This document shows, piece after piece, positions 1 through 7,323 of a stretch of 17,370 bases of DNA. The notes beneath the pieces were generated by a model that saw only the letters and a list, made by a program, of their open reading frames with translations, was not told the origin of the DNA and searched no databases. A program made the translations under genes and the position numbers. Each line of letters starts with the position of its first letter. Position 1 is the first letter of the stretch. The DNA lies in assembly GCA_018066065.1 (NCBI GenBank), contig JAGHSC010000041.1, positions 1-17,370 of the forward strand. The letters run 5' to 3'. The DNA is from Candidatus Cryptobacteroides faecihippi (GTDB lineage Bacteria > Bacteroidota > Bacteroidia > Bacteroidales > UBA932).

Positions 1-1003
1 GATGAAGATCAACGGCATAGAGATGAACCTGGACGTCAACGCCGCCGACACGAGAGTGTCCGGAACGGCTGCTTCGAATGAGCTGGGACTGGTTCTCCGC
101 TCGCTCCTGTCCCTGACAAACAGCCGCGGTCTCCGCAAGTCCTCATTCGATGCCTACAGGAGCTTCGAGGAATCGGTCATGGTCCATGACAAGGTTGACA
201 GCCTGCTCTATCCCGGCAACCCTTATCCTCACGTGAAGTCCCCGGCAGGTCTTTCGGACCACACCATGGCCTCTGCCAAGGAGTGCTTTGACAATCAGTT
301 CATCAAGGTGAACGACGGAGTGATCGTGCTTGTCGGAGACCTCCCGTATGACGCGACTCAGAAGCTCCTGTCGAACTATCTCGGATGCTTCCGCATAAGC
401 AAGAACACTTCGGGCCGTCCGGCTTCATCCTACAAGGTTGATCCGGGTCTCTTCACACTGATCGAGGAGGGAGCTGACAAGTCCGTCTCGTTCGGTCTTG
501 CCGTTCCGCAGAAGTTCACCCCTGACAACAGGATCGCCTTCCGCGTCTCCGCACAGATTCTCCAGAGGAGGCTTGCCGCTGCCATGGCCAGGATCGGCTA
601 CAGTGTCACCCTGACCGACCGCTTCGGCCTCTTCCCTCAGGAATCCATGGAGATCAAGTTCGAATGCAGGCCTTGCCCTGCAGACGGCCTTCCGATCGAG
701 GTCGCCGGGGCAAGGGAGGCCACGGATGCGCTCCTTTATGCCCGCAAGGCCCTCCAGGATGCCCTCACAGTCCCTGCCGACCCTGCCGAGCTGCAGGCAG
801 TCAAGGCGACTGTGGCTGCGTCCTATGCTGCCGCCCTCGCGGACAAGAACCAGTACATCAATGCTGTCCTGATGCGCTACAGCTTCGGAAAGGACATGCT
901 CACAGGCTACGCCAACAAGATCAATGCAGTCTCCCCACAGAGCGTGAAGAACGTCTTCGATGCACTGGCGGGAGGAAGAAGAGTCGAATATGTCATCAAG
1001 TAA
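1..1003 (+). CDS. M16 (insulinase-like) zinc peptidase, C-terminal part, cut by window edge
   Basis: The reading frame is open from the left edge to TAA at 1001-1003 and encodes about 333 residues. The pattern fits the second half of a long (about 900-residue) two-lobed M16 peptidase. An early 'DTRVSGTAASNELG' stretch matches the strand-helix start of an M16 repeat. 'VIVLVGDLPYDATQKLLSNY' is the usual 'VGD' strand and helix closing an M16 N-type domain. The remainder, to 'GRRVEYVIK', looks like the last inactive M16 C-domain. The catalytic HxxEH motif belongs to the missing N-terminal half, so activity cannot be judged. The methionine codon at position 2 is almost certainly internal. M16 enzymes of this type usually act on peptides in the periplasm. 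The stop lies 14 nt inside the following DUF3109 gene, which suggests co-transcription. Family assignment is fairly secure; substrate is unknown. Confidence 0.8.
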   Translation, partial: MKINGIEMNLDVNAADTRVSGTAASNELGLVLRSLLSLTNSRGLRKSSFDAYRSFEESVMVHDKVDSLLYPGNPYPHVKSPAGLSDHTMASAKECFDNQFIKVNDGVIVLVGDLPYDATQKLLSNYLGCFRISKNTSGRPASSYKVDPGLFTLIEEGADKSVSFGLAVPQKFTPDNRIAFRVSAQILQRRLAAAMARIGYSVTLTDRFGLFPQESMEIKFECRPCPADGLPIEVAGAREATDALLYARKALQDALTVPADPAELQAVKATVAASYAAALADKNQYINAVLMRYSFGKDMLTGYANKINAVSPQSVKNVFDALAGGRRVEYVIK

Positions 1004-1604
1004 GAAGAATCCTTTCGGAACCATCGTCCAGATCGGTGACATCCTTGTCGCCGAGGATGTGATCACTGAATATTTCGCATGCGACTATCAGGCGTGCAAG
1101 GGCTGCTGCTGCATCATTGGTGACAGCGGTGCCCCCCTTGACGAGGTCGAGCTTGAACCGCTCGAAGAGTTCTATCCCACATATTCAAAGCTCATGCGCG
1201 AGCAGGGAAGGGCGCAGGTCGACAAGGATGGCTTCTTCATCATCGATCGCGACGGGGACATCGTGACCCCTGTAGTGGACGGCACCGAGGAGTGCGCCTA
1301 CACGACCTTCGACGACAAGGGCAACTGCTTCTGCTCGATCGAGAGATGCTTCTTCCAGGGCACCTGCAGCTTCCGCAAGCCGATCTCCTGCTGGCTCTAT
1401 CCGATCCGCGTCCAGAACCTCACGGGTGGCGGTGTCGCGCTGAACCTCCATCGCTGGGACATCTGCAAGGATGCCTATGAAAGAGGAAAACGCGAAGGAA
1501 TCCGTGTGTACGAATTCCTCCGCGAACCTTTGATCGTCGCTTATGGAGAGGAGTTCTACGAGGCTCTCTGCGAAGCTGCAAAGATGGTCCTCAGCGAATC
1601 CTAA
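990..1604 (+). CDS. DUF3109 family cysteine-rich protein
   Basis: This gene encodes 204 residues, the usual DUF3109 length. I chose ATG at 990 (protein starts MSSSKKNPFG) because the family starts shortly before the 'VIxEYFACDYQACKGCCC' block; the upstream frame only runs through the M16 gene. It has about a dozen cysteines. C31, C36, C39, C40 and C41 form a CxxxxCxxCCC cluster. C102, C113, C115, C120, C126 and C134 form a second group around 'CFCSIERCFFQGTCSF' and 'PISCWLYPIRV', and C159 follows. This resembles the YkgJ-type zinc/iron-chelating domain, so metal or Fe-S binding is likely, but no reaction is established for the family. There is no signal peptide, so it is probably cytoplasmic. 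Its end overlaps the convergent DUF2007 gene by 4 nt. Confidence 0.88.
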   Translation: MSSSKKNPFGTIVQIGDILVAEDVITEYFACDYQACKGCCCIIGDSGAPLDEVELEPLEEFYPTYSKLMREQGRAQVDKDGFFIIDRDGDIVTPVVDGTEECAYTTFDDKGNCFCSIERCFFQGTCSFRKPISCWLYPIRVQNLTGGGVALNLHRWDICKDAYERGKREGIRVYEFLREPLIVAYGEEFYEALCEAAKMVLSES

Positions 1605-1840
1605 TCCTGTTCCTGTCCTTCGCTCAGCTCCTGTTCCTCGCTCTGCTTGATCAGGGCCAGGGCTGCATCATAGTCCTCAGCGTTGACCTTCACTTCGATC
1701 TGGTTGACGAAGTTCAGGGAAATGTAGGACGAATTGTTTCCGAACACTCCGGCAGGGATGCCGTTTTCCATCAGCATGCCTGCGGTGATCTGGGCGCTCA
1801 CGGGATCGTAGAACGTTGCCACCGTCTTGAATTCTTCCAT
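1601..1840 (-). CDS. DUF2007 domain small protein
   Basis: A 79-residue protein starting MEEFKTVATFYDPVSAQITA. The pattern is a short strand, a helix 'DPVSAQITAGMLMENGIPAGV', then 'NQIEVKVNAEDYDAALALI'. This matches the DUF2007 fold, a small ferredoxin-like domain labelled 'putative signal transducing protein' in Pfam and related to the PII-like architecture. The C-terminus is acidic and Gln/Glu-rich. There is no signal peptide or membrane segment. It is the last gene of a minus-strand group, 33 nt after the two-helix membrane protein, and meets the DUF3109 gene tail to tail with overlapping stop codons. The family has no proven function. Confidence 0.8.
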   Translation of the reverse strand: MEEFKTVATFYDPVSAQITAGMLMENGIPAGVFGNNSSYISLNFVNQIEVKVNAEDYDAALALIKQSEEQELSEGQEQD

Positions 1841-1855
1841 TGCTGTACTGTTTTT

Positions 1856-1875
1856 TAGAGGTTTATGTAGAGGTT
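1856..1875. repeat. Two copies of an 8-nt direct repeat, 12-nt period
   Basis: TAGAGGTT occurs at 1856-1863 and again at 1868-1875, in the short gap between the DUF2007 gene and the gene upstream of it. The second copy runs into the upstream gene's stop codon. It could be a chance repeat or a small regulator site ahead of the DUF2007 gene; nothing else supports a role. Confidence 0.3.
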
Positions 1876-2344
1876 AGCTTTCTTCCTCGGTTCTGAACTT
1901 GTACTCAAGGCCGCCGATGATCCTGATGACATCCTTCGTGATGCCCTCGACGGCGAATCCGCCAAGTTCCCTGGTCATCGTGACCCTGTCCTCGAGCATC
2001 CTGGCAGCGGCGTTGACCTTGTTCCTGAGGCGGAAGGTCATGTTCTCACCTTCTTCAGTCTCAAGCTTGTAGCCCCTGATCTCCATGTAGTCGACGATGC
2101 CCTGGCGGATCTGGCTGTAGTCTCCGGCAATCTTTGCCGACCTGGTGCAGAATCCGACCTTCGGGTAGATTGCGGCCACGACGGCGAACATCAGCGCGAT
2201 CTGCTCGATCGACTTGACGCCTCCTCTGAACATCACTGCCGGGTCGGCGTCGACGATGCCGATGAGCACCAGTCCGCCAAGCACGACGCAAAGGATGATG
2301 ATGTAGTAGAAGAAGTATTTGATTGAACGGACGATGTATTTCAT
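1874..2344 (-). CDS. Small membrane protein with two predicted transmembrane helices
   Basis: I do not recognise a named family. The 156-residue protein begins MKYIVRSIKYFFYYIIILCV. A first hydrophobic helix spans about residues 10-31 and a second, weaker one about residues 48-64 ('IALMFAVVAAIYPKVGF'). A soluble tail of about 90 residues follows. It contains 'DYSQIRQGIVDYMEIRGYKLETEEGENMTFRLRNK', which looks like an alpha-beta domain ('gYk...eeGe.ltFR.kn..nR'). Similar two-helix proteins with this tail occur in Bacteroidales without assigned function. It follows hemW by 59 nt, with a possible promoter in that gap, and precedes the DUF2007 gene. Confidence 0.75.
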   Translation of the reverse strand: MKYIVRSIKYFFYYIIILCVVLGGLVLIGIVDADPAVMFRGGVKSIEQIALMFAVVAAIYPKVGFCTRSAKIAGDYSQIRQGIVDYMEIRGYKLETEEGENMTFRLRNKVNAAARMLEDRVTMTRELGGFAVEGITKDVIRIIGGLEYKFRTEEES

Positions 2345-2367
2345 GTCGATGTGTTTTGTGTTCGATG

Positions 2368-2375
2368 CAAATCTA
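2368..2375 (-). promoter_or_regulatory. Possible Bacteroidales -7 promoter box (TAGATTTG)
   Basis: On the minus strand this site reads TAGATTTG, a full match to the Bacteroides -7 consensus TAnnTTTG, 23 nt before the ATG of the two-helix membrane protein. No convincing -33 TTTG lies at the expected spacing. It may be an internal promoter for the last two genes of the group, or a chance match. Confidence 0.4.
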
Positions 2376-2403
2376 AGAAAAAACTCGCTGAGGTGTTCCC
2401 TTC

Positions 2404-3573
2404 TCAGACAAGTTCGCGGATTATTTCGTCAGAGACGAAGAAATGGCTTTCCGGGATCCTTAGGCAGCCATTGCCCTTCCTTTCCAGGAGACCATCCTTG
2501 AGGAAGCTGTCCACATTGCCCTCTCCGGCGAGTGAGCGGAGGTCGGATTCCCCGATGCCTGCTGCGGTGCGGAGCGCAAGCATGATCCTCTCGATGCGCA
2601 CATCCTCCGGTGAAAGCTCCTCGACTTCCCTTGTGTAGGCCTCCATCCCCCTTCCAGGGAGCACCTGCGTGTTCCATGAACGGATCTCCCGGCGCCCCTC
2701 AGCCGTCTGCAGTACCGTCAGCGAATGTGCTCCGGGCCCAAGCCCGACATACGGGATCCTTGTCCAGTAGGCACTGTTGTGGACGGCCTCGTGGCCAGGC
2801 AGTGCGAAATTGGAGACCTCATAGTGGCCGTATCCTGCCTCCTTCAGCCTGCTGCAAAGGACTGAATACTGCCTTGCGCAGACGTCCTCCGAGGCTTCGG
2901 AGTAGTCTCCTCTCGCAGCCATCTCCTCAAGAGCGCTTCCTTCCTCGATGGACAGCTGGTAGGCAGAGATGTGGTCAGGTGCCCTGAATCCCTCGTCCCT
3001 GCCCAGGGCAAGGGCGGAAGTCAGAGTCCTGTCCCATGTATTTTCGTCCAGCTGCGAGAGCCCGAAGATCAGATCGATGCTGACGTCGACATCCTTCCTG
3101 GCCTCCTGCGCAGTCCTGCGGATGATTGAATATGCTCTCACGGCACGCTCGGAATCATGCCGGCGGTTCATCCACCTGAGGATGCCGTCGTCGAAGGACT
3201 GGATGCCCATGCTGATCCTGCTGACTCCCAGAGAGAGCAGGCCGGCGACATACTCCTCTCCCTTCTCGACGATGTCCTCCGGGTTGACCTCGATGGTGAA
3301 CTCCCTCAGAGGCTCTCCATCCTGGGCGTTCCTGATCCCCGAGACGATGCGGGAGAGAACATCAAGAGGAAGCACCGATGGGGTGCCTCCTCCAATGTAG
3401 ATTGTCCGGAACGGATTGTTCCTTATTTCTTCCGACCTTTCCTCAGTCTCCCTCACCACGGCGCCGGCATACTCGCTGAAGAGTGTGTCCTGGCGGCTCT
3501 TGCTGCAGGTTTCAGAGTAGAAACTGCAGTAGGTGCAGAAGCTTCTGCAGAAAGGGACGTGAAGGTAAACCAC
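2404..3573 (-). CDS. hemW: Radical SAM family heme chaperone HemW
   Basis: HemW binds heme and a [4Fe-4S] cluster and is thought to deliver heme to respiratory proteins in the cytoplasm or at the inner membrane. The 389-residue length fits the family. C9, C13 and C16 form the radical-SAM CxxxCxxC, followed by Phe at residue 18 where true coproporphyrinogen dehydrogenase (HemN) has a fourth cysteine. GGGTPS is at residues 61-66. The HemW-specific HNxxYW motif is present as HNSAYW at residues 265-270, followed by 'VGLGPGAHS'. These features favour HemW over HemN, although automatic annotation often says coproporphyrinogen III oxidase. The start is GTG, chosen because MVYLHVPFC is the normal N-terminus. 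That GTG shares its first G with the TAG stop of the upstream gene, suggesting translational coupling. Confidence 0.93.
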   Translation of the reverse strand: MVYLHVPFCRSFCTYCSFYSETCSKSRQDTLFSEYAGAVVRETEERSEEIRNNPFRTIYIGGGTPSVLPLDVLSRIVSGIRNAQDGEPLREFTIEVNPEDIVEKGEEYVAGLLSLGVSRISMGIQSFDDGILRWMNRRHDSERAVRAYSIIRRTAQEARKDVDVSIDLIFGLSQLDENTWDRTLTSALALGRDEGFRAPDHISAYQLSIEEGSALEEMAARGDYSEASEDVCARQYSVLCSRLKEAGYGHYEVSNFALPGHEAVHNSAYWTRIPYVGLGPGAHSLTVLQTAEGRREIRSWNTQVLPGRGMEAYTREVEELSPEDVRIERIMLALRTAAGIGESDLRSLAGEGNVDSFLKDGLLERKGNGCLRIPESHFFVSDEIIRELV

Positions 3574-4487
3574 TATCTGAGAAGCAGTTCTGCCTTGCCG
3601 AGCATTGCCTGGCTGGTGTAGGCCTCGACAGTGTAGATGCCTGGCTGGTAGGCTGTGATCTCGTTGAGATAGATGCTGAGCTCAACCTCCTTGCCCTCGT
3701 AGTCAACCTCACGTGAAGCTGAAGCTACCATCGACTGACCGCCGAAGTTGAATGAAGTCTGGGTGCTGTTGGTCAGAAGGACTCCCTCCGGATCCTTGAC
3801 GCGGATGTAGACCCTGACCGGACCCCTAGGTGCAAGCTCGTTCTCGACGAGGCTGAGCGAAGCGAGAAGCCTGACAACGCGGCTGCTCCTGTCGGTGACC
3901 TTGTCGGATGAGTTGTAGGCAGCGATGCTCAGGCCTCTTGACTTTATGACTGAACCGGCTGCAACCTGTCCTGAAAGGTTCTCGACCTTCTTGTTGAGCT
4001 CTGCATTCTCGGCCCTGCTGGCAGCTGCTTCCTTGCGTGCTGCGGCAGCGTCTGCAGTGAGCTTGTGGTTGAGAGTGTTGAGCGAGTCGATCTGGACGAT
4101 GTAGTTCCTCATGATGCTTCTGAGGGTGCCAAGCTCCTTCTCGTATTTCCTGATCTGGGCCCTGTTGGTGGCCTCTGTCTTCTGGATTCTCTCAATCAGC
4201 TGGTTGACCTCCTCCTTGGATGAGTCGAGCTGGCTGTTGATGCTCTCATAGTCTGAAGAAAGGCTTTCGTAGTCACCTCTGAGGGCAATCATCTGCTCTG
4301 TGAGGTCAGCCTTCTCCTCGTTGAGGTCCTTGACAAGCGAGGACTTTGAAACCCAGATGTAGACGAGGGCTGCAAGCAGCACTGCTGCAACCGCAATCAG
4401 GCCGTACATCAGCTTCTTGAGGCTCTCGTTCTTCCTTTCCTGCTCTTCGCGCTCGCGGCGCTCCATGATAGGATCGATTTCTACCAT
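3573..4487 (-). CDS. Membrane-anchored coiled-coil protein with C-terminal beta domain
   Basis: A 304-residue protein of the kind usually annotated as hypothetical in Bacteroidetes. Residues 1-25 are highly charged and cytoplasmic. A single transmembrane helix lies at about 26-46 ('LMYGLIAVAAVLLAALVYIW'). Residues about 50-200 form a long coiled coil with heptad-like Leu/Ile/Ala spacing. The last 100 residues look like a beta-sandwich, with strands such as 'GPVRVYIRVKDPEGVLLTN' and 'GIYTVEAYTSQAMLGKAELLL'. The topology resembles a periplasmic spacer with an Ig-like head. It is the first gene of the group containing hemW, directly behind a good Bacteroidales promoter, and its stop overlaps the hemW start by 1 nt. 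Function unknown; a cell-envelope structural role is an inference from the architecture. Confidence 0.8.
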   Translation of the reverse strand: MVEIDPIMERREREEQERKNESLKKLMYGLIAVAAVLLAALVYIWVSKSSLVKDLNEEKADLTEQMIALRGDYESLSSDYESINSQLDSSKEEVNQLIERIQKTEATNRAQIRKYEKELGTLRSIMRNYIVQIDSLNTLNHKLTADAAAARKEAAASRAENAELNKKVENLSGQVAAGSVIKSRGLSIAAYNSSDKVTDRSSRVVRLLASLSLVENELAPRGPVRVYIRVKDPEGVLLTNSTQTSFNFGGQSMVASASREVDYEGKEVELSIYLNEITAYQPGIYTVEAYTSQAMLGKAELLLR

Positions 4488-4522
4488 ATCTTTAAAGTCT
4501 TTGAAGTTTGCGTATTATCGTA

Positions 4523-4553
4523 CAAAATTAGCAATTCTCCTCGAAATGCAAAA
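4523..4553 (-). promoter_or_regulatory. Bacteroidales-type promoter for the coiled-coil/hemW group
   Basis: On the minus strand the -7 box reads TAATTTTG (4523-4530), a full match to TAnnTTTG. A TTTTG -33 element lies at 4549-4553 with 18 nt between TTTG and the -7 box, close to the spacing known for Bacteroides sigma-ABfr promoters. The predicted start site would give a leader of roughly 30 nt before the ATG at 4487. Confidence 0.65.
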
Positions 4554-4588
4554 CATGGGCCGTTCGTACCATTTGGCTGCTTATTTGC

Positions 4589-4596
4589 TATATTTG
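4589..4596 (+). promoter_or_regulatory. Bacteroidales -7 promoter box for the ytxH operon
   Basis: TATATTTG at 4589-4596 matches the TAnnTTTG consensus and lies 31 nt before the ATG of the YtxH-domain gene. A TTTG at 4572-4575 is too close (13 nt) to be an ideal -33 element. The site is in the only divergent gap of the window and points at the plus-strand operon, which supports it. Confidence 0.55.
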
Positions 4597-4627
4597 CCGA
4601 AACAGGTATGATTCAAACGAGATTGTC

Positions 4628-4885
4628 ATGAAAAGTGAAACATTCTTCGCTCTGCTTGCGGGCGTTGCGACAGGGTTCGCCCTGGGGCTTCTTCTTGCCC
4701 CGGACAAGGGAGACCGGACAAGGGAGAAGGTAAAGACTGCCGTGGCCGATGGACTGGATGAGTTCTCCGAGACTGCTTCGGAAAGCTGGGTCCAGGCAAA
4801 GGAAGCTGTCAAGGTCCAGCTTGACAGGTTGGAGTCCACGCTCCGCCAGGAGGTCGGCTCAGATGCGTGCGAAGACGAAAGATAA
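4628..4885 (+). CDS. YtxH domain-containing protein
   Basis: An 85-residue protein. Residues about 6-24 form one transmembrane helix rich in Gly and Ala ('FFALLAGVATGFALGLLLAP'), directly followed by 'DKGDRTREKVK'. This is the usual YtxH-family arrangement of a glycine-rich helix, an 'AP..G..TR' turn and an amphipathic tail. The tail (residues 35-85) is helical and charged. The family is linked to general stress in Bacillus (YtxH), but the biochemical role is unknown. It is the first gene of a four-gene operon: its TAA abuts the ATG of the next gene with no spacer. Confidence 0.85.
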   Translation: MKSETFFALLAGVATGFALGLLLAPDKGDRTREKVKTAVADGLDEFSETASESWVQAKEAVKVQLDRLESTLRQEVGSDACEDER

Positions 4886-5242
4886 ATGAACATGAGTGAG
4901 TTTACAAAACCTATCGAAGACCTCGGGAAGGAGGCTTTCGAATACGTCGACCTGAAGGTCGATGCGCTCAAGCTCCAGACGGCCAGGGGCCTGTCCATGA
5001 CCTTGAGCAAGTTCGTCTACCTGCTTCTGGTGCTTTTTGTTGCCTTTGTGATCCTGACTTCACTCGCGATTGCGGGGATTCTCTGGATCGGCGAGCTGAT
5101 CGGAAGCTATGCCGGAGGTGCACTGCTGGTGGGAGGATTCTTCCTCGCCGTGCTTCTGGTACTCTACCTCCTCAGGAACAGATTGTTCCGTGACACATTC
5201 GTCCCGATGGCGACAAGGATTTTCTTTGATGACGAAAGCTAG
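4886..5242 (+). CDS. Holin-X-like (PF07332) two-helix membrane protein
   Basis: A 118-residue protein. An amphipathic N-terminus ('FEYVDLKVDALKLQTARGLS') precedes two transmembrane helices, about residues 42-66 and 74-97, and a short basic end. This is the architecture of the PF07332 'phage holin family / Holin-X' group, to which E. coli YqjE is also related. Despite the name there is no phage context, so I read it as a housekeeping or stress membrane protein, not a lysis protein. ATG at 4886 directly follows the ytxH stop; a second ATG two codons later is an alternative. The next gene begins 5 nt after the stop. Confidence 0.82.
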   Translation: MNMSEFTKPIEDLGKEAFEYVDLKVDALKLQTARGLSMTLSKFVYLLLVLFVAFVILTSLAIAGILWIGELIGSYAGGALLVGGFFLAVLLVLYLLRNRLFRDTFVPMATRIFFDDES

Positions 5243-5247
5243 ATGCC

Positions 5248-5493
5248 ATGAAATACAGTGAGATCAAGACAATGGAGGACCTTGAGAGGGCGCAGCGCTC
5301 CGTCAGGGCCGGGCTCGATGCCAAGAAGGAAGCTGTCCGATGCTCCGTCATGGGTGTCAGGGAATCCTATTCCCCATCCAACATCATGATGTCGGGGCTG
5401 CGTGCGGTCTCTTCTGTGATTCCTGTCGACAGGATTCTGCTCGTGGCAGTCGAGGCCATCAGGAAGAAATTCACATCAAGGCAGGAACAGTAA
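5248..5493 (+). CDS. Small protein of unknown function in ytxH-holin operon
   Basis: An 81-residue protein, MKYSEIKTMEDLERAQRSVR at the start. I do not recognise a family. Residues 1-45 look like a charged helix. 'VSSVIPVDRILLVAVEAIRKKF' near the end could be a short membrane-associated helix. Position and size make it the counterpart of E. coli YqjK, the third member of the YqjD-YqjE-YqjK group, but the similarity is in arrangement only. It is wedged between the holin-like gene (5 nt) and the aminopeptidase gene (3 nt), so it is very likely expressed. Confidence 0.75.
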   Translation: MKYSEIKTMEDLERAQRSVRAGLDAKKEAVRCSVMGVRESYSPSNIMMSGLRAVSSVIPVDRILLVAVEAIRKKFTSRQEQ

Positions 5494-5496
5494 GCT

Positions 5497-7317
5497 ATGG
5501 GAATATTCATTGAAAGAGTCGAGGCGGTACGCTCGATGATGCGTGCCCATGGGTGGGATGCCGTCGTCATCTCCGGATGCGATCCGCACAGCAGCGAGTA
5601 CTCCGCGCCCCGCTGGCATCAGATTGCCTGGGTCTCAGGCTACACAGGGGAAGGTGACCTTGTCATCACCGCCGACCATTGCGGTGTCTGGACGGATTCC
5701 CGCTACTTCATCCTCGCCTCCCGCGAGCTTCCGGCTGCAGGCGCCGAGCTGCACAGGACGAGGGTTCCCGACGAGGAATCCATCCCAAGGTGGCTGTCGC
5801 GCCATTTCGAGGGCTGGGGAGAGGTCACGGTTGCCGTCGACGGACTCAGCCAGACTGCCGGATCGGTTGCGGAGATCCAGGCTGCACTGGGTGACAGGTG
5901 CACAATCGCCGATGTTCCTGACATGCTGGATCCGATCTGGACCGACCGTCCTGCAATCCCTCAGACTCCGATCATCACGCTCGGAACGGAGCAGGTTGGC
6001 TGGTCGAGGCTCCAGAAGATTTCCTGGATCCGCAAGTGGCTTCGCGAGAAGGGCCATGATGCTATCCTTCTCACTGCGCTTGACGAGATCGCATGGATGC
6101 TGAATGTGCGTGGGCAGGATGTCGAGTACAATCCGGTCGTCATGTCCTACCTTCTGGTCACCTCGGACTCCGTCATGTGGTTTGTCCGCAAGGGACCTCT
6201 GGCCCCCGGCGACTCCGAGACTCAGGACAGCTTCGAGGAACTGCTTGCCGACGGTGTCGACATCGAGGACTACTCCGACATCGGAGGTACCTTGTCCCGG
6301 ATTGTCGACGGCGATTACATCCGGAGTCTGTTTGTCGATCCATCGACCCTCAACTATGATCTCTACAAGATTCTGAAGGCGAGCGCCTCCGATGCGTCGG
6401 TCACTTCCGGCACCTCTCCGGTTGCCTTGAGGAAGGCCGTCAAGAATGAGGTTGAGATCGAGGGAATGCGCGAGGCACACTATGAGGATGGAATCGCCAT
6501 GGAGTGCTTCCTCCACTGGCTCGAGACGTCGGTCCAGGCTGATGAGCTGGTCACCGAGAGGGATGCAGCCGACATGCTCCATGAGTTCCGCTCGAGGATA
6601 GAAGGTTTCCGTGGGGAAAGCTTCGAGACAATCTCGGCCTATGGCGCCAATGCCGCCCTCCCTCACTATGTGACCCCCGAGGACGACTCTGCCGAACTGC
6701 TTCCGAGGGGCCTTTACCTCAATGATTCGGGAGGACAGTTCCTGTTCGGTACGACAGACATCACGAGGACGGTCCCGCTTGGTCCCTGCACCCCGCTTGA
6801 AAGGGAAGACTACACCCTGGTGCTCAAGGGACACATCGACCTTGCCAAGGCAATATTCCCGAAGGGATCGGCCGGCTGCCAGATCGATGCGATAGCCAGG
6901 CAGCCCCTGTGGAATTCGATGAGGAACTTCGGCCATGGGACCGGCCATGGAGTCGGATTCTATCTTGGTGTCCATGAGGGTCCGATGCAGATCCGCCAGA
7001 ACTTCAGCAGGCAGCCTGTCGTGGCCGGCATGATAACTTCGGATGAACCTGGGCTCTACAGGGAAGGCCAGAGCGGCGTCCGTCACGAGAACCTGCTGCT
7101 GGCTGTCGATGCCGGGACCAATGAATTCGGCAGCTGGATGCGATTCGAGACACTGACCCTCTGCCACTTCGACACTTCGATCGTCGTGAAGGAACTTCTT
7201 GATCCATCGGAGATTGAATGGCTCAACCGGTACAATGCCAGGGTCTATGAAACACTTTCGCCACGTCTTCCATCGGACGTGGCTGAGTGGCTTCGCGAAA
7301 AGACGCTTCCAATCTGA
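5497..7317 (+). CDS. Xaa-Pro aminopeptidase, M24B family, three-domain type
   Basis: The enzyme removes an N-terminal residue preceding proline and is probably cytoplasmic, as no signal peptide is seen. At 606 residues it matches the long three-domain form (like eukaryotic XPNPEP1) rather than the 440-residue E. coli PepP. Two creatinase-like N-terminal domains span about residues 1-150 and 155-310; the pita-bread catalytic domain spans about 315-550. All five metal ligands are visible: D410 (NDSGGQ), D421 (GTTDITRT), H484 (GTGHGVG), E517 (DEPGLY) and E531 (RHENL). H390 and H493 match the conserved substrate/proton-shuttle histidines. It is the last gene of the ytxH operon, starting 3 nt after the preceding stop. 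A strong hairpin follows. Confidence 0.93.
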   Translation: MGIFIERVEAVRSMMRAHGWDAVVISGCDPHSSEYSAPRWHQIAWVSGYTGEGDLVITADHCGVWTDSRYFILASRELPAAGAELHRTRVPDEESIPRWLSRHFEGWGEVTVAVDGLSQTAGSVAEIQAALGDRCTIADVPDMLDPIWTDRPAIPQTPIITLGTEQVGWSRLQKISWIRKWLREKGHDAILLTALDEIAWMLNVRGQDVEYNPVVMSYLLVTSDSVMWFVRKGPLAPGDSETQDSFEELLADGVDIEDYSDIGGTLSRIVDGDYIRSLFVDPSTLNYDLYKILKASASDASVTSGTSPVALRKAVKNEVEIEGMREAHYEDGIAMECFLHWLETSVQADELVTERDAADMLHEFRSRIEGFRGESFETISAYGANAALPHYVTPEDDSAELLPRGLYLNDSGGQFLFGTTDITRTVPLGPCTPLEREDYTLVLKGHIDLAKAIFPKGSAGCQIDAIARQPLWNSMRNFGHGTGHGVGFYLGVHEGPMQIRQNFSRQPVVAGMITSDEPGLYREGQSGVRHENLLLAVDAGTNEFGSWMRFETLTLCHFDTSIVVKELLDPSEIEWLNRYNARVYETLSPRLPSDVAEWLREKTLPI

Positions 7318-7323
7318 TGAAAC

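Noticed and set aside
425..1066. Minus-strand open frame across the M16/DUF3109 junction
   Set aside because: It lies opposite two convincing genes and has no recognisable domain.
4886..5242. Holin-like protein as a sign of prophage or lysis cassette
   Set aside because: No phage structural, endolysin or integrase genes nearby; the family is common in bacterial chromosomes in this operon setting.
5635..7167. A 510-codon open frame on the minus strand opposite the aminopeptidase gene
   Set aside because: The plus-strand frame has all M24B catalytic residues. The antisense frame shows no recognisable domain and is a by-product of GC-rich codon use.
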